From Odoribacter sp. AF15-53 (lineage in GTDB: Bacteria > Bacteroidota > Bacteroidia > Bacteroidales > Marinifilaceae): a stretch of 64,000 nt of DNA. This document shows, one piece after another, positions 1 through 10,213 of this stretch. Both the position numbers and the translations under genes were made by a program. A model generated the notes under the pieces. The model saw only the letters and a list, made by a program, of their open reading frames with translations. It was not told the origin of the DNA and ran no database searches. How positions within the stretch are numbered: the first letter of the stretch is position 1; every line of letters starts with the position of its first letter. The stretch is taken from positions 558,001 through 622,000 of the forward strand of contig NZ_QUHC01000001.1 in assembly GCF_003479425.1 (NCBI RefSeq). Direction: 5' to 3'.

Positions 1-1226
1 AGCGGGTAACCGAGGGTAAGATACGAGGCGATGGCGGACGACAGGACGCATCCCGTCCCGTGTTTCCCGCTCGTGCCGCGGGTTACCGAGAAAGTGTATA
101 CCTTGTCCCCGGTGATCAGCCGGTCGGAGGCCAGCGTTTCGGCATTGTGACCTCCTTTCCAGAGGATGTTGAGGCGCGATTCCCGCGCGATTTCCTGTAA
201 TCGTGCCACGTCAGGATGACTTCCGAAAAGTGTTTCCAGTTCATCCGTGTTCGGGGTGATAAGATAAATCTTGTCCAGTATATCCTGCAACCGGCTTGCT
301 TTTTCCCCGTCGTGGAATCGGAACCCGGCACTGGCTTTCAGGATCGGGTCCCAGATGATTTTCACCTTGGGCAAGGCCGTCGTGAGGTAAGTCACGATCT
401 GGTCGAGCGAGTCGAAGCTCTCGATTAACCCGATCTTGACGAACGAGGGACTGAATTCCCGGAACGATACCTCGCACTGCCGGATGATTTCGCCCGGAGT
501 CATCCATTTGGTTCCGAGGTACTCGTTCTGGTTCTGGAACGTGATGGCGCTACTTACCCCTAGCCCGTATACTCGACAACTTTCGAAAGTCTTGATGTCG
601 GCCGTGACCCCGGCCCCGGAACTCTGGTCGAATCCCGCGATGCTCATCACCTCGTCGGGGAATATTTTCAGGAAGCGGGAAAGCGCTTCCGACGGTTTTT
701 CCCAGATGTATCCCAGCAAGGCCACCCCGTCAAAACCGGTTTTCCGGCAGGCTGTCACCTTGTCGGGGGTGATCCCTCCCAGGGCCACGACGGGAACGGG
801 GACCGTTTTCAACTTTTCTTTTAACAAGTTCAGGTCAAACGCGGTATTGTATCCCGGCTTGGATATACTGTCAAACACGGGGCTCAGGAACACGTAATCC
901 GGGGTGAAGGCGAGCGACCCGATTTCCTCGAAGGAGTGACAGGACACGCTCACGTGCGGGTAGCGTTCCCGTTCCGTGAAGGTGGCGGCCTGATCGTGTT
1001 TCAGGTGGATACCTTTCAACCCGTATTCTTCAACCAGTTCGAAGTGATCATGCACGATAACGCGTTCCCGGAAACGAGGGGCAATCCCCCGGATAAAGTT
1101 TTCCAACGTTTCCCGGTCAGCCCCCGGTTTTCGCAAGTGCAACAGGTGCAGTCCGTTCTCGAAGAGCCGGTTCACGATCGACTCTTCGTCCGGCAGGGAA
1201 CGGGGTGGGGTGATGATGATAACCAT
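1..1226 (-). CDS. thiED: ThiE-ThiD fusion: thiamine-phosphate synthase/TenI-like domain plus HMP(-P) kinase (3' end cut by window)
   Basis: The minus-strand frame is open from the ATG at 1226 to the window edge, giving 408 complete codons and no stop. Residues 1 to about 190 form a ThiE/TenI-type barrel: HLRKPGA near 30, GIHLKHD near 72, SCHSFEE near 95, SPVFDSISKPGY near 115 and VALGGITPD near 147. Residues about 193-408 are a ThiD kinase: SIAGFDQSSGAG near 195 and the anion-hole run HGTGC near 389. ThiE joins HMP-PP to thiazole phosphate; ThiD phosphorylates HMP-P made by the upstream ThiC. The SCHS and SKPGY segments look more like TenI or the Bacteroides second ThiE than classical ThiE, so synthase activity is inferred. 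The next upstream in-frame codon series hits TGA at 1251-1253, so 1226 is the only ATG start. The gene follows thiC across a repeat element. Confidence 0.88.
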   Translation of the reverse strand, partial: MVIIITPPRSLPDEESIVNRLFENGLHLLHLRKPGADRETLENFIRGIAPRFRERVIVHDHFELVEEYGLKGIHLKHDQAATFTERERYPHVSVSCHSFEEIGSLAFTPDYVFLSPVFDSISKPGYNTAFDLNLLKEKLKTVPVPVVALGGITPDKVTACRKTGFDGVALLGYIWEKPSEALSRFLKIFPDEVMSIAGFDQSSGAGVTADIKTFESCRVYGLGVSSAITFQNQNEYLGTKWMTPGEIIRQCEVSFREFSPSFVKIGLIESFDSLDQIVTYLTTALPKVKIIWDPILKASAGFRFHDGEKASRLQDILDKIYLITPNTDELETLFGSHPDVARLQEIARESRLNILWKGGHNAETLASDRLITGDKVYTFSVTRGTSGKHGTGCVLSSAIASYLTLGYP

Positions 1227-1248
1227 ATATCTTGTAATTTTGGATATA

Positions 1249-3184
<1,936 letters not shown>

Positions 3185-3190
3185 GCAAAA

Positions 3191-3249
3191 GGGTCCATGA
3201 AGTTGATGTATCCCCCTGGGACGCTTTGTCCACGGTAGCTTGAGTGTCG
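3191..3249 (-). repeat. Family A element, degenerate half copy A4
   Basis: Read on the minus strand it matches the right half of copy A1: CTCAAGCTACCGTGGACAAA corresponds to CTCAAGCTGCCGTAGACAAA, followed by a worn CCC..GGGG hairpin and TTCATGGACC in place of the nonamer arm. It lies between thiS and thiC. Confidence 0.65.
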
Positions 3250-3287
3250 AATCACTAAATCGTCAATCATGAAATCACGGAATAATT

Positions 3288-3488
3288 TCATCCTCCCTGC
3301 ACGGCCTTGATGATGATGATCTTGCTCCCGTCTTGCAGGATGGTTTTTCCCCATTCGGGTCGGGGGATGACGTTAAAGTCGACGGCAACGGCGATGTTTT
3401 CCGTCTTGATATTGTTGGCTTCGAGGACTTCGGGAAGTGTACACCCGTCTTGACATTCGAAAGTTTTGTCGTTTATAGAAATTTGCAT
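3288..3488 (-). CDS. thiS: Sulfur carrier protein ThiS
   Basis: A 66-residue ubiquitin-like protein ending in Gly-Gly (AVQGG), the C-terminus that is adenylated and thiocarboxylated to carry sulfur for thiazole formation. Length and the internal IAVAVDFNVIPRPEW segment fit ThiS. It is the first gene after the TPP riboswitch. Its partners ThiF, ThiG and ThiH are not in the window; if the organism makes thiazole they should lie left of position 1 or elsewhere. Confidence 0.95.
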   Translation of the reverse strand: MQISINDKTFECQDGCTLPEVLEANNIKTENIAVAVDFNVIPRPEWGKTILQDGSKIIIIKAVQGG

Positions 3489-3555
3489 AACCTGATAGTT
3501 TTATCGTTTATAAAATTCATCAGGGTTGCTTTCGAACAGAATCTCGCGTGTATTA

Positions 3556-3657
3556 TAACTCTCTCTCCCTCCGCCGGCATTATCCGGATCAGGTTCACGG
3601 GTATAATCTCAGCCAAAGTTCGGGAATTTCCCTCGCTTCTTAGGCACCCCTTCAGAA
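3556..3657 (-). promoter_or_regulatory. TPP riboswitch (THI element)
   Basis: Read on the minus strand, the leader contains GGGGTGCC, then CTGAGATTATACCCGTGAAC, then CTGATCCGGATAATGCCGGC and a final GGAGGGA. This is the conserved order of the thi-box aptamer: GGGGUGC, CUGAGA, ACCC, GAACCUGAUC, GGUUAAUxCCxxCG-like element, GGA. It lies directly upstream of thiS. It is expected to reduce thi operon expression when thiamine pyrophosphate is bound. No separate strong terminator is obvious in the roughly 70 bases between it and thiS, so control of translation initiation is plausible. Confidence 0.96.
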
Positions 3658-3667
3658 TATTTCTCGA

Positions 3668-3675
3668 CAAAGCTA
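3668..3675 (-). promoter_or_regulatory. -7 box of the thi operon promoter
   Basis: The minus strand reads TAGCTTTG, a match to the Bacteroides -7 consensus TAnnTTTG. Transcription would start about 10 bases before the first conserved base of the TPP aptamer. Confidence 0.7.
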
Positions 3676-3774
3676 CGAATAATAATTGAAAACGGGAAAT
3701 GATTTATAAAATTTGATAAACGTCCCCCGCGCGAGACCGTTCCCGTTTCCCGTTCATGAAGAGTGTAACCTGGA

Positions 3775-4095
3775 TCACGCCTCTATTTCCCACTCGAATT
3801 TCTTCATGTCCACCTTCCCGTTCGCCTTGAACACCACGCCTTCCGCCTCCAGCAATTCCCGCTGGGCCGTCCATCCCGGGGCGGTGTCTCCCGCGTGATT
3901 CACCACCCGGTGACAGGGGAGCGTCTCGTCCGCCGGGGCGTGGGCCATCGCCTGGCCGACCCGGCGGGCGTGGGCGGGACAACCCGCCAACGCCGCGATC
4001 CGGCCGTAAGTAAGCACTCTTCCGGGAGGTATCTGCCGCACGATCTCGTATACCTCGTTAAAAAAAGTTTCCCGGGTGGGGATGTTTTTCTTCAT
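3775..4095 (-). CDS. Single-domain MGMT-family protein (alkylated-DNA repair domain)
   Basis: 106 residues covering only the C-terminal DNA-binding/active-site domain of O6-alkylguanine-DNA alkyltransferases: IPPGRVLTYGRIA near 22 (helix-turn-helix), GQAMAHAP near 47, and LPCHRVVN near 59. The PCHR motif keeps the acceptor cysteine, unlike the ATL proteins, in which it is replaced (often by Trp). It could therefore be a minimal transferase, or a small MGMT-family sensor of alkyl damage. The N-terminal domain of Ogt is absent and there is no room for it. It follows the DUF6266-like gene by 31 bp, so the two may be co-transcribed. Confidence 0.85.
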   Translation of the reverse strand: MKKNIPTRETFFNEVYEIVRQIPPGRVLTYGRIAALAGCPAHARRVGQAMAHAPADETLPCHRVVNHAGDTAPGWTAQRELLEAEGVVFKANGKVDMKKFEWEIEA

Positions 4096-4126
4096 TCTTG
4101 ATCTTCTTTACTGGCTGGGGTTCGTT

Positions 4127-4798
4127 TTATTTACTCGCGGGCGCGTAGAAATACTCGTTCGGGGAGAACGCGTTGCTCCCGGCGTTCCCGAAAAACGGGT
4201 AGACGTGCAGGTTCTCGCCCTCGCGTGCCTTGACCGTGAAGGTCGCCGACCCCCCGGCGCGGGTGGCCTCGTTGTCGCGTGCGAATATCAGGGCATCGGG
4301 ACGCCTGTCACCGATGATGATCGCGTACGGGCAGTCGGAACCGCTGGCCGAGGGGGCGTCGCGGTCGTCGTGCCACGTCAGCCTGATCGTGTTCCCTTCC
4401 CGCTCCAGGGTCATGTCCGGGGGAAGCACCAGCGAGCCCTCGCTTACCGTGAAGTGTTTGAAATCCGTCACATTGCCTTCTTTATCCACGTACGCGTGGT
4501 TCATGCTGTGGCGGTAATTATCGCCCGACAGGATACCCCCCGTCCGGAACGCGGCGGCGGTTTGCCACACGGGCAGATTCTCGTAAGCGTCCTTCATGTG
4601 AGAGGACATGTACCTGTTGCCGGCGAAAGTACCGGTATACAGGTTTCTTTTTGGCGTGTGTTTCCAGTTCTCGCCCGAGTTGTTGTCGTTCAATTTGCGA
4701 GAACATAATTTACCCATTCGCAGGAAATAAATACGATTCCCTTCGCGAATGCTTTTTTTGCCGCCTTTCAGCAGGAGATAAATCAGAGATTCGTTCAT
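4127..4798 (-). CDS. DUF6266-like protein of unknown function
   Basis: 223 residues with no signal peptide or membrane segment. The layout resembles the DUF6266 family of Bacteroidota: a short basic N-terminus, an AYVD..GNVTDF segment, a VSEGSLVLPP strand, a paired LTWHDD strand, a 'PDALIFARDN' strand and a terminal HVYPFFGNAGSN..YFYAP segment. The family has no known activity. A -7 box (4815-4822) sits just upstream and supports this start. The second DUF6266-like gene, at 5367, is divergent from it across a gap of about 570 bp. The family call is by overall pattern only. Confidence 0.6.
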   Translation of the reverse strand: MNESLIYLLLKGGKKSIREGNRIYFLRMGKLCSRKLNDNNSGENWKHTPKRNLYTGTFAGNRYMSSHMKDAYENLPVWQTAAAFRTGGILSGDNYRHSMNHAYVDKEGNVTDFKHFTVSEGSLVLPPDMTLEREGNTIRLTWHDDRDAPSASGSDCPYAIIIGDRRPDALIFARDNEATRAGGSATFTVKAREGENLHVYPFFGNAGSNAFSPNEYFYAPASK

Positions 4799-4814
4799 AC
4801 GCTAGTTATTTTCA

Positions 4815-4822
4815 CAAATATA
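4815..4822 (-). promoter_or_regulatory. -7 box (TATATTTG) upstream of the 4798 gene
   Basis: Minus strand TATATTTG matches TAnnTTTG and lies 17 bp before the ATG at 4798. Confidence 0.6.
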
Positions 4823-5002
4823 TGTTTTTTTTCGAGATTAAAAAATAATTTGCTCGTTAATTTACGTTATGGCCTCTTTTTAGCTTGGTTTTCGCTCGTC
4901 GGCTCTTGTTGTTCTCGGTATTCTAATATTGGACTGCCTTCATGCTCTTCTCGTGCTTGCTTGGCCGTTACATCGTTTTTAACACTTCCCCAACTGCCAT
5001 GC

Positions 5003-5053
5003 ACAGGTGGAGGACAGGTGGGGAACAGGTGGAGAGCAGGTGGGGAACAGGGA
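5003..5053. repeat. 11-bp tandem repeat, about 4.6 copies (ACAGGTGGRGA)
   Basis: Successive units are ACAGGTGGAGG, ACAGGTGGGGA, ACAGGTGGAGA, GCAGGTGGGGA and a partial ACAGGGA. It sits in the 568-bp gap between the two divergent DUF6266-like genes, about 135 bp upstream of a -7 box at 5188. The rest of the gap holds no gene I can support. Confidence 0.9.
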
Positions 5054-5187
5054 GCTTGAGAGGAGTTCCCGGGTGGGAGTTAAATCGTTGCAGGGCAGGC
5101 GTGGTGCCAGGTTTCGAGGGGTGTAGCGTGCCGGTGGTTGTCGCGCGAACTGACCGGTGGTTTGCACGTCCAGAATTGTAATAAACG

Positions 5188-5195
5188 TAATTTTG
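5188..5195 (+). promoter_or_regulatory. -7 box (TAATTTTG) upstream of the 5367 gene
   Basis: TAATTTTG matches TAnnTTTG. It would give a 5' leader of roughly 165 bases containing small hairpins such as TGACACTCCTGTCA near 5274. Confidence 0.5.
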
Positions 5196-5366
5196 TATAA
5201 AAAATATTTAAAAATTTATTGGTTTTTTCTTGTATTTATTGTTCTAATGTTGTAATATTGTGGTATCGGGTAATGACACTCCTGTCATCATCGCGAGGGT
5301 ACTTACATCCGGCCCGGTCGGGCAAGGAGGATCGGAAATAAAATAAATTATTTAAAACAAATTATT

Positions 5367-6032
5367 ATGGGAACAATAAAATCTGATTTATGTTCCGAGA
5401 TCCACGGGGACGTGGGTGACAAGACTTATCGGACGACGAAAGCCGGTAAAGTCACCGTGAATAACAAGGCGGCCCTGCCCACCTTCCGTGACGAGGAGGT
5501 GAAGGACGAACGCGACAAGCGGATCAGCGGGTTCGGTGGTTGCAGTCACATGTCTTACGTGGTAGGTGACGCGATCATGCTCGGCTTTCCCCCGGTGAAA
5601 AGGGGCGAGAAGCCGTTGGGCAAGTTCATGAAGTACAACGCCGTGACGCTTTGCAAGGTCACGACGAACGAGAAAGGAAAGTTCGTCTGGGTTTACGATT
5701 TCCCGGGCATGGTGGTCTCGAAGGGAAATTTGCTCGATATCGAGGTGACGGCTACCTTTGACGAGGAGTCGGGCGTGTTCATGTTCAAGCAAGAAGAGGA
5801 TGACCGGGCTGGTTCACGGGCCAAGCTCGATGACATGGTCTACGCGTTCGTGCTGGACGGGACGAACGAGATCGGGGAACTCGTACCCATGAGAACGCGT
5901 GCGGAAAGTGGTTCAACCTCGTTCTCCGTGCCGAGGAAATGGGACAAGAATAACCTTTTCGTTTACGTCTTCACCGTCTCGAAGAACAAGTGGCGCGTTT
6001 CTAACTCGACGTGCATCTACCCGGCTAGTTAG
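5367..6032 (+). CDS. DUF6266-like protein of unknown function
   Basis: 221 residues, no signal peptide. The N-terminus has the GxxGDxTYRTTKAGKVTV layout typical of DUF6266 proteins. It continues with a central FMKYNAVTL segment, a VVSKGNLLDIEV strand, DDMVYAFVLD, and a C-terminal FVYVFTVSKNKWRVSNSTCIYP that matches the family's usual ending. Function is unknown. It lies alone downstream of a 568-bp control region containing 11-bp repeats and is followed by a family D palindrome, then prfC in the opposite direction. Confidence 0.65.
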   Translation: MGTIKSDLCSEIHGDVGDKTYRTTKAGKVTVNNKAALPTFRDEEVKDERDKRISGFGGCSHMSYVVGDAIMLGFPPVKRGEKPLGKFMKYNAVTLCKVTTNEKGKFVWVYDFPGMVVSKGNLLDIEVTATFDEESGVFMFKQEEDDRAGSRAKLDDMVYAFVLDGTNEIGELVPMRTRAESGSTSFSVPRKWDKNNLFVYVFTVSKNKWRVSNSTCIYPAS

Positions 6033-6064
6033 AAAAAAGGGATGTCTGAAAAGTCAATTTACGT

Positions 6065-6159
6065 GGAACTACTCCCCCTGGCCCCTCCTTGCACGGGAGG
6101 GGAAACCGCTTGGTAATAAACTCTCCCCCCTGTGTAAGGGGGGAGTGATTTTGTAGGGA
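6065..6159 (+). repeat. Family D palindromic element, copy D1
   Basis: The motif order is GGAACTACTCC, CCCCTCCTTGCACGGGAGGGG, ACCGCTTGGTAAT, then CTCCCCCCTGTGTAAGGGGGG, ending in TTGTAGG. The same order occurs at 15606-15700 and, inverted and partial, at 12431-12494. The second stem (6123-6130 with 6138-6145) followed by TGATTTT could stop transcription between the convergent 5367 gene and prfC. Confidence 0.85.
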
Positions 6160-6183
6160 AGAGACTTTTGGGGCAACCCCTTT

Positions 6184-6253
6184 TTAATTTTAGATTCCCG
6201 CCGCGCGAGGCTTTTTCATTCTAAACTCTAAATTTTGAACTAGATTCAAAATT
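6184..6253. repeat. Family B AT-rich heptamer tracts around a GC-rich insert
   Basis: TTTTAATTTTAGATT, then CCCGCCGCGCGAGGC, then ATTCTAAACTCTAAATTTTG. A similar AT-tract/GC-insert order appears near 23855 and 33806. It overlaps the last codons of prfC on the minus strand. Confidence 0.55.
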
Positions 6254-7823
6254 CCGAGGTGAAATGGAATACCAGTTTCTTGTAGTTCGTTTGTGCCATT
6301 TGTAGCATGTACTGGGATTCGGCGAGGAAGACGTCGCGTCCCCATTTATCCTTGGCGAGGTACTGGGCCTTGTGTAGCTTGAAATCTTCGAGTTCCTTGT
6401 TGTCGAGGGCCTCGATCCAGCAAGCCTTGTAGAGGTTGATGTTCTCCCAGCGACAGGCGGCGCCGTACTCGTGCAGCAGGCGGTACTCGATGACCTCGAA
6501 CTGGAGGGCTCCCACCGTGCCGATGATCTTCCGGTTGTTGAACTGGTTCGTGAATAACTGTGCCACGCCCTCGTCCATGAGCTGGTCGATACCTTTCGCC
6601 AGTTGCTTGGATTTCATCGGGTCGGCGTTCTCGATGTATTTGAACAATTCCGGGGAGAAACTGGGAATACCCTTGAAGTGCAATTTCTCGCCTTCCGTCA
6701 GGGTGTCGCCGATCTTGAAATTACCCGTGTCATGCAGGCCGACGATGTCGCCGGGGTAAGCCTCGTCGATGATTGATTTCTTGGAGGCCATGAACGCCGT
6801 GGGGGTCGAGAATTTCAGGTTCTTGCCCAGTCCCACGTGCAAGTAATTCGTGTTGCGGTGGAACGTGCCAGAACATACTTTCACGAAAGCGATGCGGTCG
6901 CGATGATTGGGGTCCATGTTCGCGTGAATCTTGAAAACGAACCCAGTGAATTTCTCCTCGTCCGGTTGCACGACGCGTTCCTCCGTTTCCCGCGGGAGGG
7001 GAGTCGGGGCGATCTCGATGAAACAGTCGAGCATCTCGCGGATACCGAAATTGTTGAGCGCCGACCCGAAGAAGACGGGGGCTAAACGACCTTCGAGGTA
7101 TTCTTCCCGGTTGACGGCGGGGTATACCTCGCGCACCAGTTCGAGGTCTTCACGCAGCTTCGCGGCGGAACGTTCCCCGATATGCTCGTCGAGCTCGCCG
7201 GAATTGATGTCGTTGATCTCGATCCCGTCCTGGATGGTCTGCACGCTGGCGGAATACAGGCAAAGGTTCTCCCGGTGAATATTGTAAATCCCCTTGAACA
7301 CGTCGCCGTTACCGATCGGCCAGCTCAACGGGGTGACTTGAATCTGCAACTCTTTCTCCACCTCGTCCAGCAGGTCGAAGGGATCGTGTCCCGGCCGGTC
7401 GAGCTTGTTGATGAACACGATCACGGGGGTTTTGCGCATGCGGCACACCTGCATCAGCTTGCGGGTTTGCGTCTCGACACCTTTCGCCGAGTCGATCACG
7501 ATAATCACGCTGTCGCAAGCCGTCAGCACGCGGAAGGTATCTTCGGCGAAGTCCTGGTGACCCGGCGTGTCGAGGATGTTGATCTTGACGTTCTTGTACT
7601 CGAAACCCATGACGGAGGTGGCTACCGAGATCCCTCTCTGGCGCTCGATCTCCATGAAGTCGGAAGTGGCCGTTTTCTTGATCTTGTTCGATTTCACGGC
7701 TCCCGCGATGTGGATGGCACCACCGAAAAGCAGTAGTTTCTCGGTTAGGGTGGTTTTCCCCGCGTCGGGGTGGCTGATGATGCCGAAGGTGCGGCGTTTG
7801 GCTATTTCTTCCTTGAAGCTCAT
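6246..7823 (-). CDS. prfC: Peptide chain release factor 3 (RF3)
   Basis: A 525-residue translational GTPase. G1 is SHPDAGKTT (near 18), switch I has [11 protein letters not shown]3 is DTPGHQDF (near 86) and G4 is NKLDRPG (near 141). RF3 recycles RF1/RF2 from the ribosome after peptide release. The domain order and length match RF3 rather than EF-G or LepA, and the C-terminal segment [12 protein letters not shown] is typical of RF3. A -7 box at 7870-7877 upstream and the convergent neighbour indicate a monocistronic unit. Ordinary housekeeping gene, no anomaly seen. Confidence 0.97.
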   Translation of the reverse strand: MSFKEEIAKRRTFGIISHPDAGKTTLTEKLLLFGGAIHIAGAVKSNKIKKTATSDFMEIERQRGISVATSVMGFEYKNVKINILDTPGHQDFAEDTFRVLTACDSVIIVIDSAKGVETQTRKLMQVCRMRKTPVIVFINKLDRPGHDPFDLLDEVEKELQIQVTPLSWPIGNGDVFKGIYNIHRENLCLYSASVQTIQDGIEINDINSGELDEHIGERSAAKLREDLELVREVYPAVNREEYLEGRLAPVFFGSALNNFGIREMLDCFIEIAPTPLPRETEERVVQPDEEKFTGFVFKIHANMDPNHRDRIAFVKVCSGTFHRNTNYLHVGLGKNLKFSTPTAFMASKKSIIDEAYPGDIVGLHDTGNFKIGDTLTEGEKLHFKGIPSFSPELFKYIENADPMKSKQLAKGIDQLMDEGVAQLFTNQFNNRKIIGTVGALQFEVIEYRLLHEYGAACRWENINLYKACWIEALDNKELEDFKLHKAQYLAKDKWGRDVFLAESQYMLQMAQTNYKKLVFHFTSEF

Positions 7824-7869
7824 GACAATTTAGTGATTAAATGATTCTGTGATTTTTGATTCGCGGGTG

Positions 7870-7877
7870 CAAAAGTA
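7870..7877 (-). promoter_or_regulatory. -7 box (TACTTTTG) of prfC
   Basis: Minus strand TACTTTTG matches TAnnTTTG, 47 bp upstream of the prfC ATG. Confidence 0.6.
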
Positions 7878-7923
7878 AGTATTTAGAATGTAAAATGTGG
7901 CTGGATTTTTGACTTTTTCCCCG

Positions 7924-7952
7924 TTGGTTTTCATTTTTTTGTCGTAAATTTG
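7924..7952 (+). promoter_or_regulatory. Promoter for the 8041 gene (TTGG, then TAAATTTG)
   Basis: TAAATTTG at 7945-7952 matches TAnnTTTG, and TTG at 7924-7926 sits 18 bp upstream in the -33 position. An earlier ATG at 7969 is in frame with the 8041 gene, but 8041 gives a normal export signal. Confidence 0.6.
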
Positions 7953-8040
7953 TCATAAGGGATAATTCATGACACGCGAGAAGTGCTTTGAACTTGTTAA
8001 CACGTTTGTTTTTTTACCTTGCAAGTATAAATTCGTGATT

Positions 8041-8625
8041 ATGAAGAAAGGTTTAATTATTATCGGCATGATCGGGTTGCTTTGGGAATGTTCTACTGAC
8101 CCCGGTTACATGAATCTCAACGAGAGTCGAGAGTGTATAGGGGTGGAAAGTCGTTCGGGGATTTCGCCGCCACGTAATTATCTTGATTCATTTGAAATGG
8201 CGATCGAAGATATTAAAGCGCTGTTTTTTTTTCAAACGGATTACACTTTTATTTATCTTAAAAATCTAAGTTTTCAACCAGTACCGGTTATGTTGCGTGT
8301 TATTAAAACTACTAAAGAGGGTATATTTTATTTTAACGAGGATAAGATTCGCGAATACGATATGAACGGGTTACTATTGATTGCCTTGCACGAGTGGTAT
8401 CATCTCTTGCGAGGCTGCGGAAAAGACGAGATAGATCATCCACAGATGATGGTAGATCCCGAGTATCTCATGTGGATACAAGTACTTTTCAATGTTGACG
8501 AAGCTATAGCGAAATATTTCCTTTATATAGGTTTCGAGGATACTGATATGTACGAATCTTTGAGCGGTCTAGAAAAAGATTTGGTAGATTGGGTTAAAAG
8601 GAATTATCACATTAAAAAACGATAG
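8041..8625 (+). CDS. Exported putative metallopeptidase-like protein with HEXXH motif, unknown family
   Basis: 194 residues. The start at 8041 gives a short hydrophobic export signal (KKGLIIIGMIGLLW) with a cysteine at about residue 17. The lipobox is poor (Glu before Cys), so lipidation is uncertain. The notable motif is ALHEWYHLLRGCG at about residue 115, an HEXXH zinc site inside a hydrophobic helix, followed by DHPQMM and DEAIAKYFLY, which could supply further metal or active-site residues. I do not recognise the family and have not shown activity. The gene is clearly more AT-rich than its neighbours and than the gene two bases downstream, which hints at separate origin. It probably forms an operon with 8628. 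Confidence 0.7.
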   Translation: MKKGLIIIGMIGLLWECSTDPGYMNLNESRECIGVESRSGISPPRNYLDSFEMAIEDIKALFFFQTDYTFIYLKNLSFQPVPVMLRVIKTTKEGIFYFNEDKIREYDMNGLLLIALHEWYHLLRGCGKDEIDHPQMMVDPEYLMWIQVLFNVDEAIAKYFLYIGFEDTDMYESLSGLEKDLVDWVKRNYHIKKR

Positions 8626-8627
8626 TT

Positions 8628-9188
8628 ATGATTAAATTGATTGCTTTATTCATGGTTTTGCTGGGGACCCCGGGGCGGGACTCGGTGAAGAGCGAGACGG
8701 GAGAGGTACCCGCTTGCTTGCGGGAGTATTTCACCGCGGCGAGGGATTCCGCGTGGGAGCCGAACGCGGGGGATGTCTTTTTCGCGGTTACACCCGGCCC
8801 GCGGGAGGGGGGATTATACCGGGAGGCGTGGTCTGATTCCACGCAGTTGCTCACGCCATTGATTCATTACAATATGAAGTGTAAGGGGCGTTATCTCATT
8901 TTCTCTCATGAAAATGTTGACATGAAGCGGCAGCATCGTTTTTATTCCGGGAAGAAGAAACCCGCCCAGTCGCCCCTGCTGGTGGTGCGGTCGGTGCCCG
9001 GTTCGTTTTTGTCGAAGGTTAAGGTGAGGGATTTGAACGAGCTGTTCGAGGGGTTCAAGAACGGGGAGGATGTTGATCGATTTGAGGAGGAGTTCGAGGG
9101 GAAACGGATATGGATTATCGACCGGACGTTCATGACGGGGGGACAGGTGATATTGATCGAGACCAATTTAGGTATAGTCTTCAGTTAG
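8628..9188 (+). CDS. Exported hypothetical protein
   Basis: 186 residues beginning with a hydrophobic signal-like segment (IKLIALFMVLLGTPG). The start codon is two bases after the stop of the HEXXH gene, so the pair is almost certainly translationally linked. The rest looks globular and mixed alpha/beta, with no motif I recognise; notable stretches are YLIFSHENVDM and RIWIIDRTFMTGG. GC content is much higher than in the preceding gene. No function is proposed beyond a periplasmic or membrane-anchored location. Confidence 0.6.
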   Translation: MIKLIALFMVLLGTPGRDSVKSETGEVPACLREYFTAARDSAWEPNAGDVFFAVTPGPREGGLYREAWSDSTQLLTPLIHYNMKCKGRYLIFSHENVDMKRQHRFYSGKKKPAQSPLLVVRSVPGSFLSKVKVRDLNELFEGFKNGEDVDRFEEEFEGKRIWIIDRTFMTGGQVILIETNLGIVFS

Positions 9189-9254
9189 CAGGGGTACGCG
9201 GGCGTGTGACACGACCGTGCTAAGATTTATAAATTGAACCTTTGGTTCTTGAAA

Positions 9255-9282
9255 TCACGAGAGTCCTTCGGACGAGGAGTAA
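9255..9282 (+). repeat. Family A core fragment, A5
   Basis: CACGAGAGTCCTTCGGACGA matches the first hairpin of family A (ACGGGAGTCCTTCGGAC) without the rest of the element. It lies in the 152-bp gap before nfo. Confidence 0.55.
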
Positions 9283-9296
9283 TGGTTTAAAAGTTG

Positions 9297-9304
9297 TAAC
9301 TTTG
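9297..9304 (+). promoter_or_regulatory. -7 box (TAACTTTG) of nfo
   Basis: TAACTTTG matches TAnnTTTG and lies 36 bp before the GTG start of nfo. Confidence 0.55.
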
Positions 9305-9340
9305 TAACGAGATTAAATTTTAAATTCTAAATTTTATATT

Positions 9341-10192
9341 GTGAAAGTGGAGAAGTTTGTAGGAGCGCACGTGAGTGCATCGGGAGGAGTGGAGAACGCC
9401 CCGTTGAATGCCCGCGAGATCGGGGCGACGGCTTTCGCCTTGTTCACCAAGAACCAGCGGCAATGGAAAGCGGCACCGTTATCGGCGGCGAGTATTGATT
9501 TGTTCAAACAACGTTGCGAGGAGTTCGGGTACACGCCCCGGCAGGTTTTGCCGCACGACAGTTACCTGATCAACCTCGGGAATCCCGACGCGGATGCCCT
9601 GGAGAAGTCGCGGGAGGCTTTTCTCGACGAGATGCGGCGTTGCGAGCAACTGGGGCTCGATCGTTTGAACTTTCACCCCGGCAGCACGTTGAAACAGATC
9701 AGTGACGAGGAGTGCCTGACGCTGATCGCCGAGTCGATCAACCGGGCGCTGGACAAGACCCGCGGCGTGACGGCCGTGATCGAGAACACGGCGGGACAGG
9801 GCTCGAACCTCGGTTACACGTTTGAACAGATTGCCTTTATTATCGACAAGGTGGAGGATAAGAGCCGCGTGGGGGTCTGCATCGACACGTGTCACGCTTT
9901 CGCCGCGGGGTATGACCTGGCGACTTTTTCCGGTTTCACGGAGACTTTCGAGCATTTCGACAACGTTATCGGTTTCCGCTACCTGAGAGGGATGCACCTG
10001 AATGACGCCAAGAAAGAACTCGGGTCACGGGTTGATAGGCACGATAGCCTCGGAAAAGGGACGTTGGGCGTGGAGCCTTTTAAATGGATCATGCAGGACG
10101 AGCGGTTTGACGGTATCCCGTTGATCCTCGAAACCCCGGACGAGACGCTGTGGCCCGACGAAATCCGGATGCTGAAGGGGTTTATGAAATAG
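9341..10192 (+). CDS. nfo: Endonuclease IV (apurinic/apyrimidinic endonuclease)
   Basis: 283 residues with the GTG start at 9341; no in-frame ATG upstream is usable. Endonuclease IV is a zinc-dependent TIM barrel that cuts 5' of abasic sites in base excision repair. Family motifs are visible: GAHVSASGG at the N-terminus, NFHPGS near 111, [15 protein letters not shown] near 185 and [23 protein letters not shown] near 220, which supply the His, Asp and Glu ligands of the three zinc ions. Length is normal. It opens a run of same-strand repair genes (sbcD, sbcC follow). Confidence 0.97.
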   Translation: MKVEKFVGAHVSASGGVENAPLNAREIGATAFALFTKNQRQWKAAPLSAASIDLFKQRCEEFGYTPRQVLPHDSYLINLGNPDADALEKSREAFLDEMRRCEQLGLDRLNFHPGSTLKQISDEECLTLIAESINRALDKTRGVTAVIENTAGQGSNLGYTFEQIAFIIDKVEDKSRVGVCIDTCHAFAAGYDLATFSGFTETFEHFDNVIGFRYLRGMHLNDAKKELGSRVDRHDSLGKGTLGVEPFKWIMQDERFDGIPLILETPDETLWPDEIRMLKGFMK

Positions 10193-10213
10193 TACGGTCT
10201 TAACGCGTGCGAA

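Noticed and set aside
5003..5053. Possible CRISPR array at the 11-bp repeats (also at 18927 and 53387)
   Set aside because: Units are directly adjacent with no spacers, far too short, and there are no cas genes.
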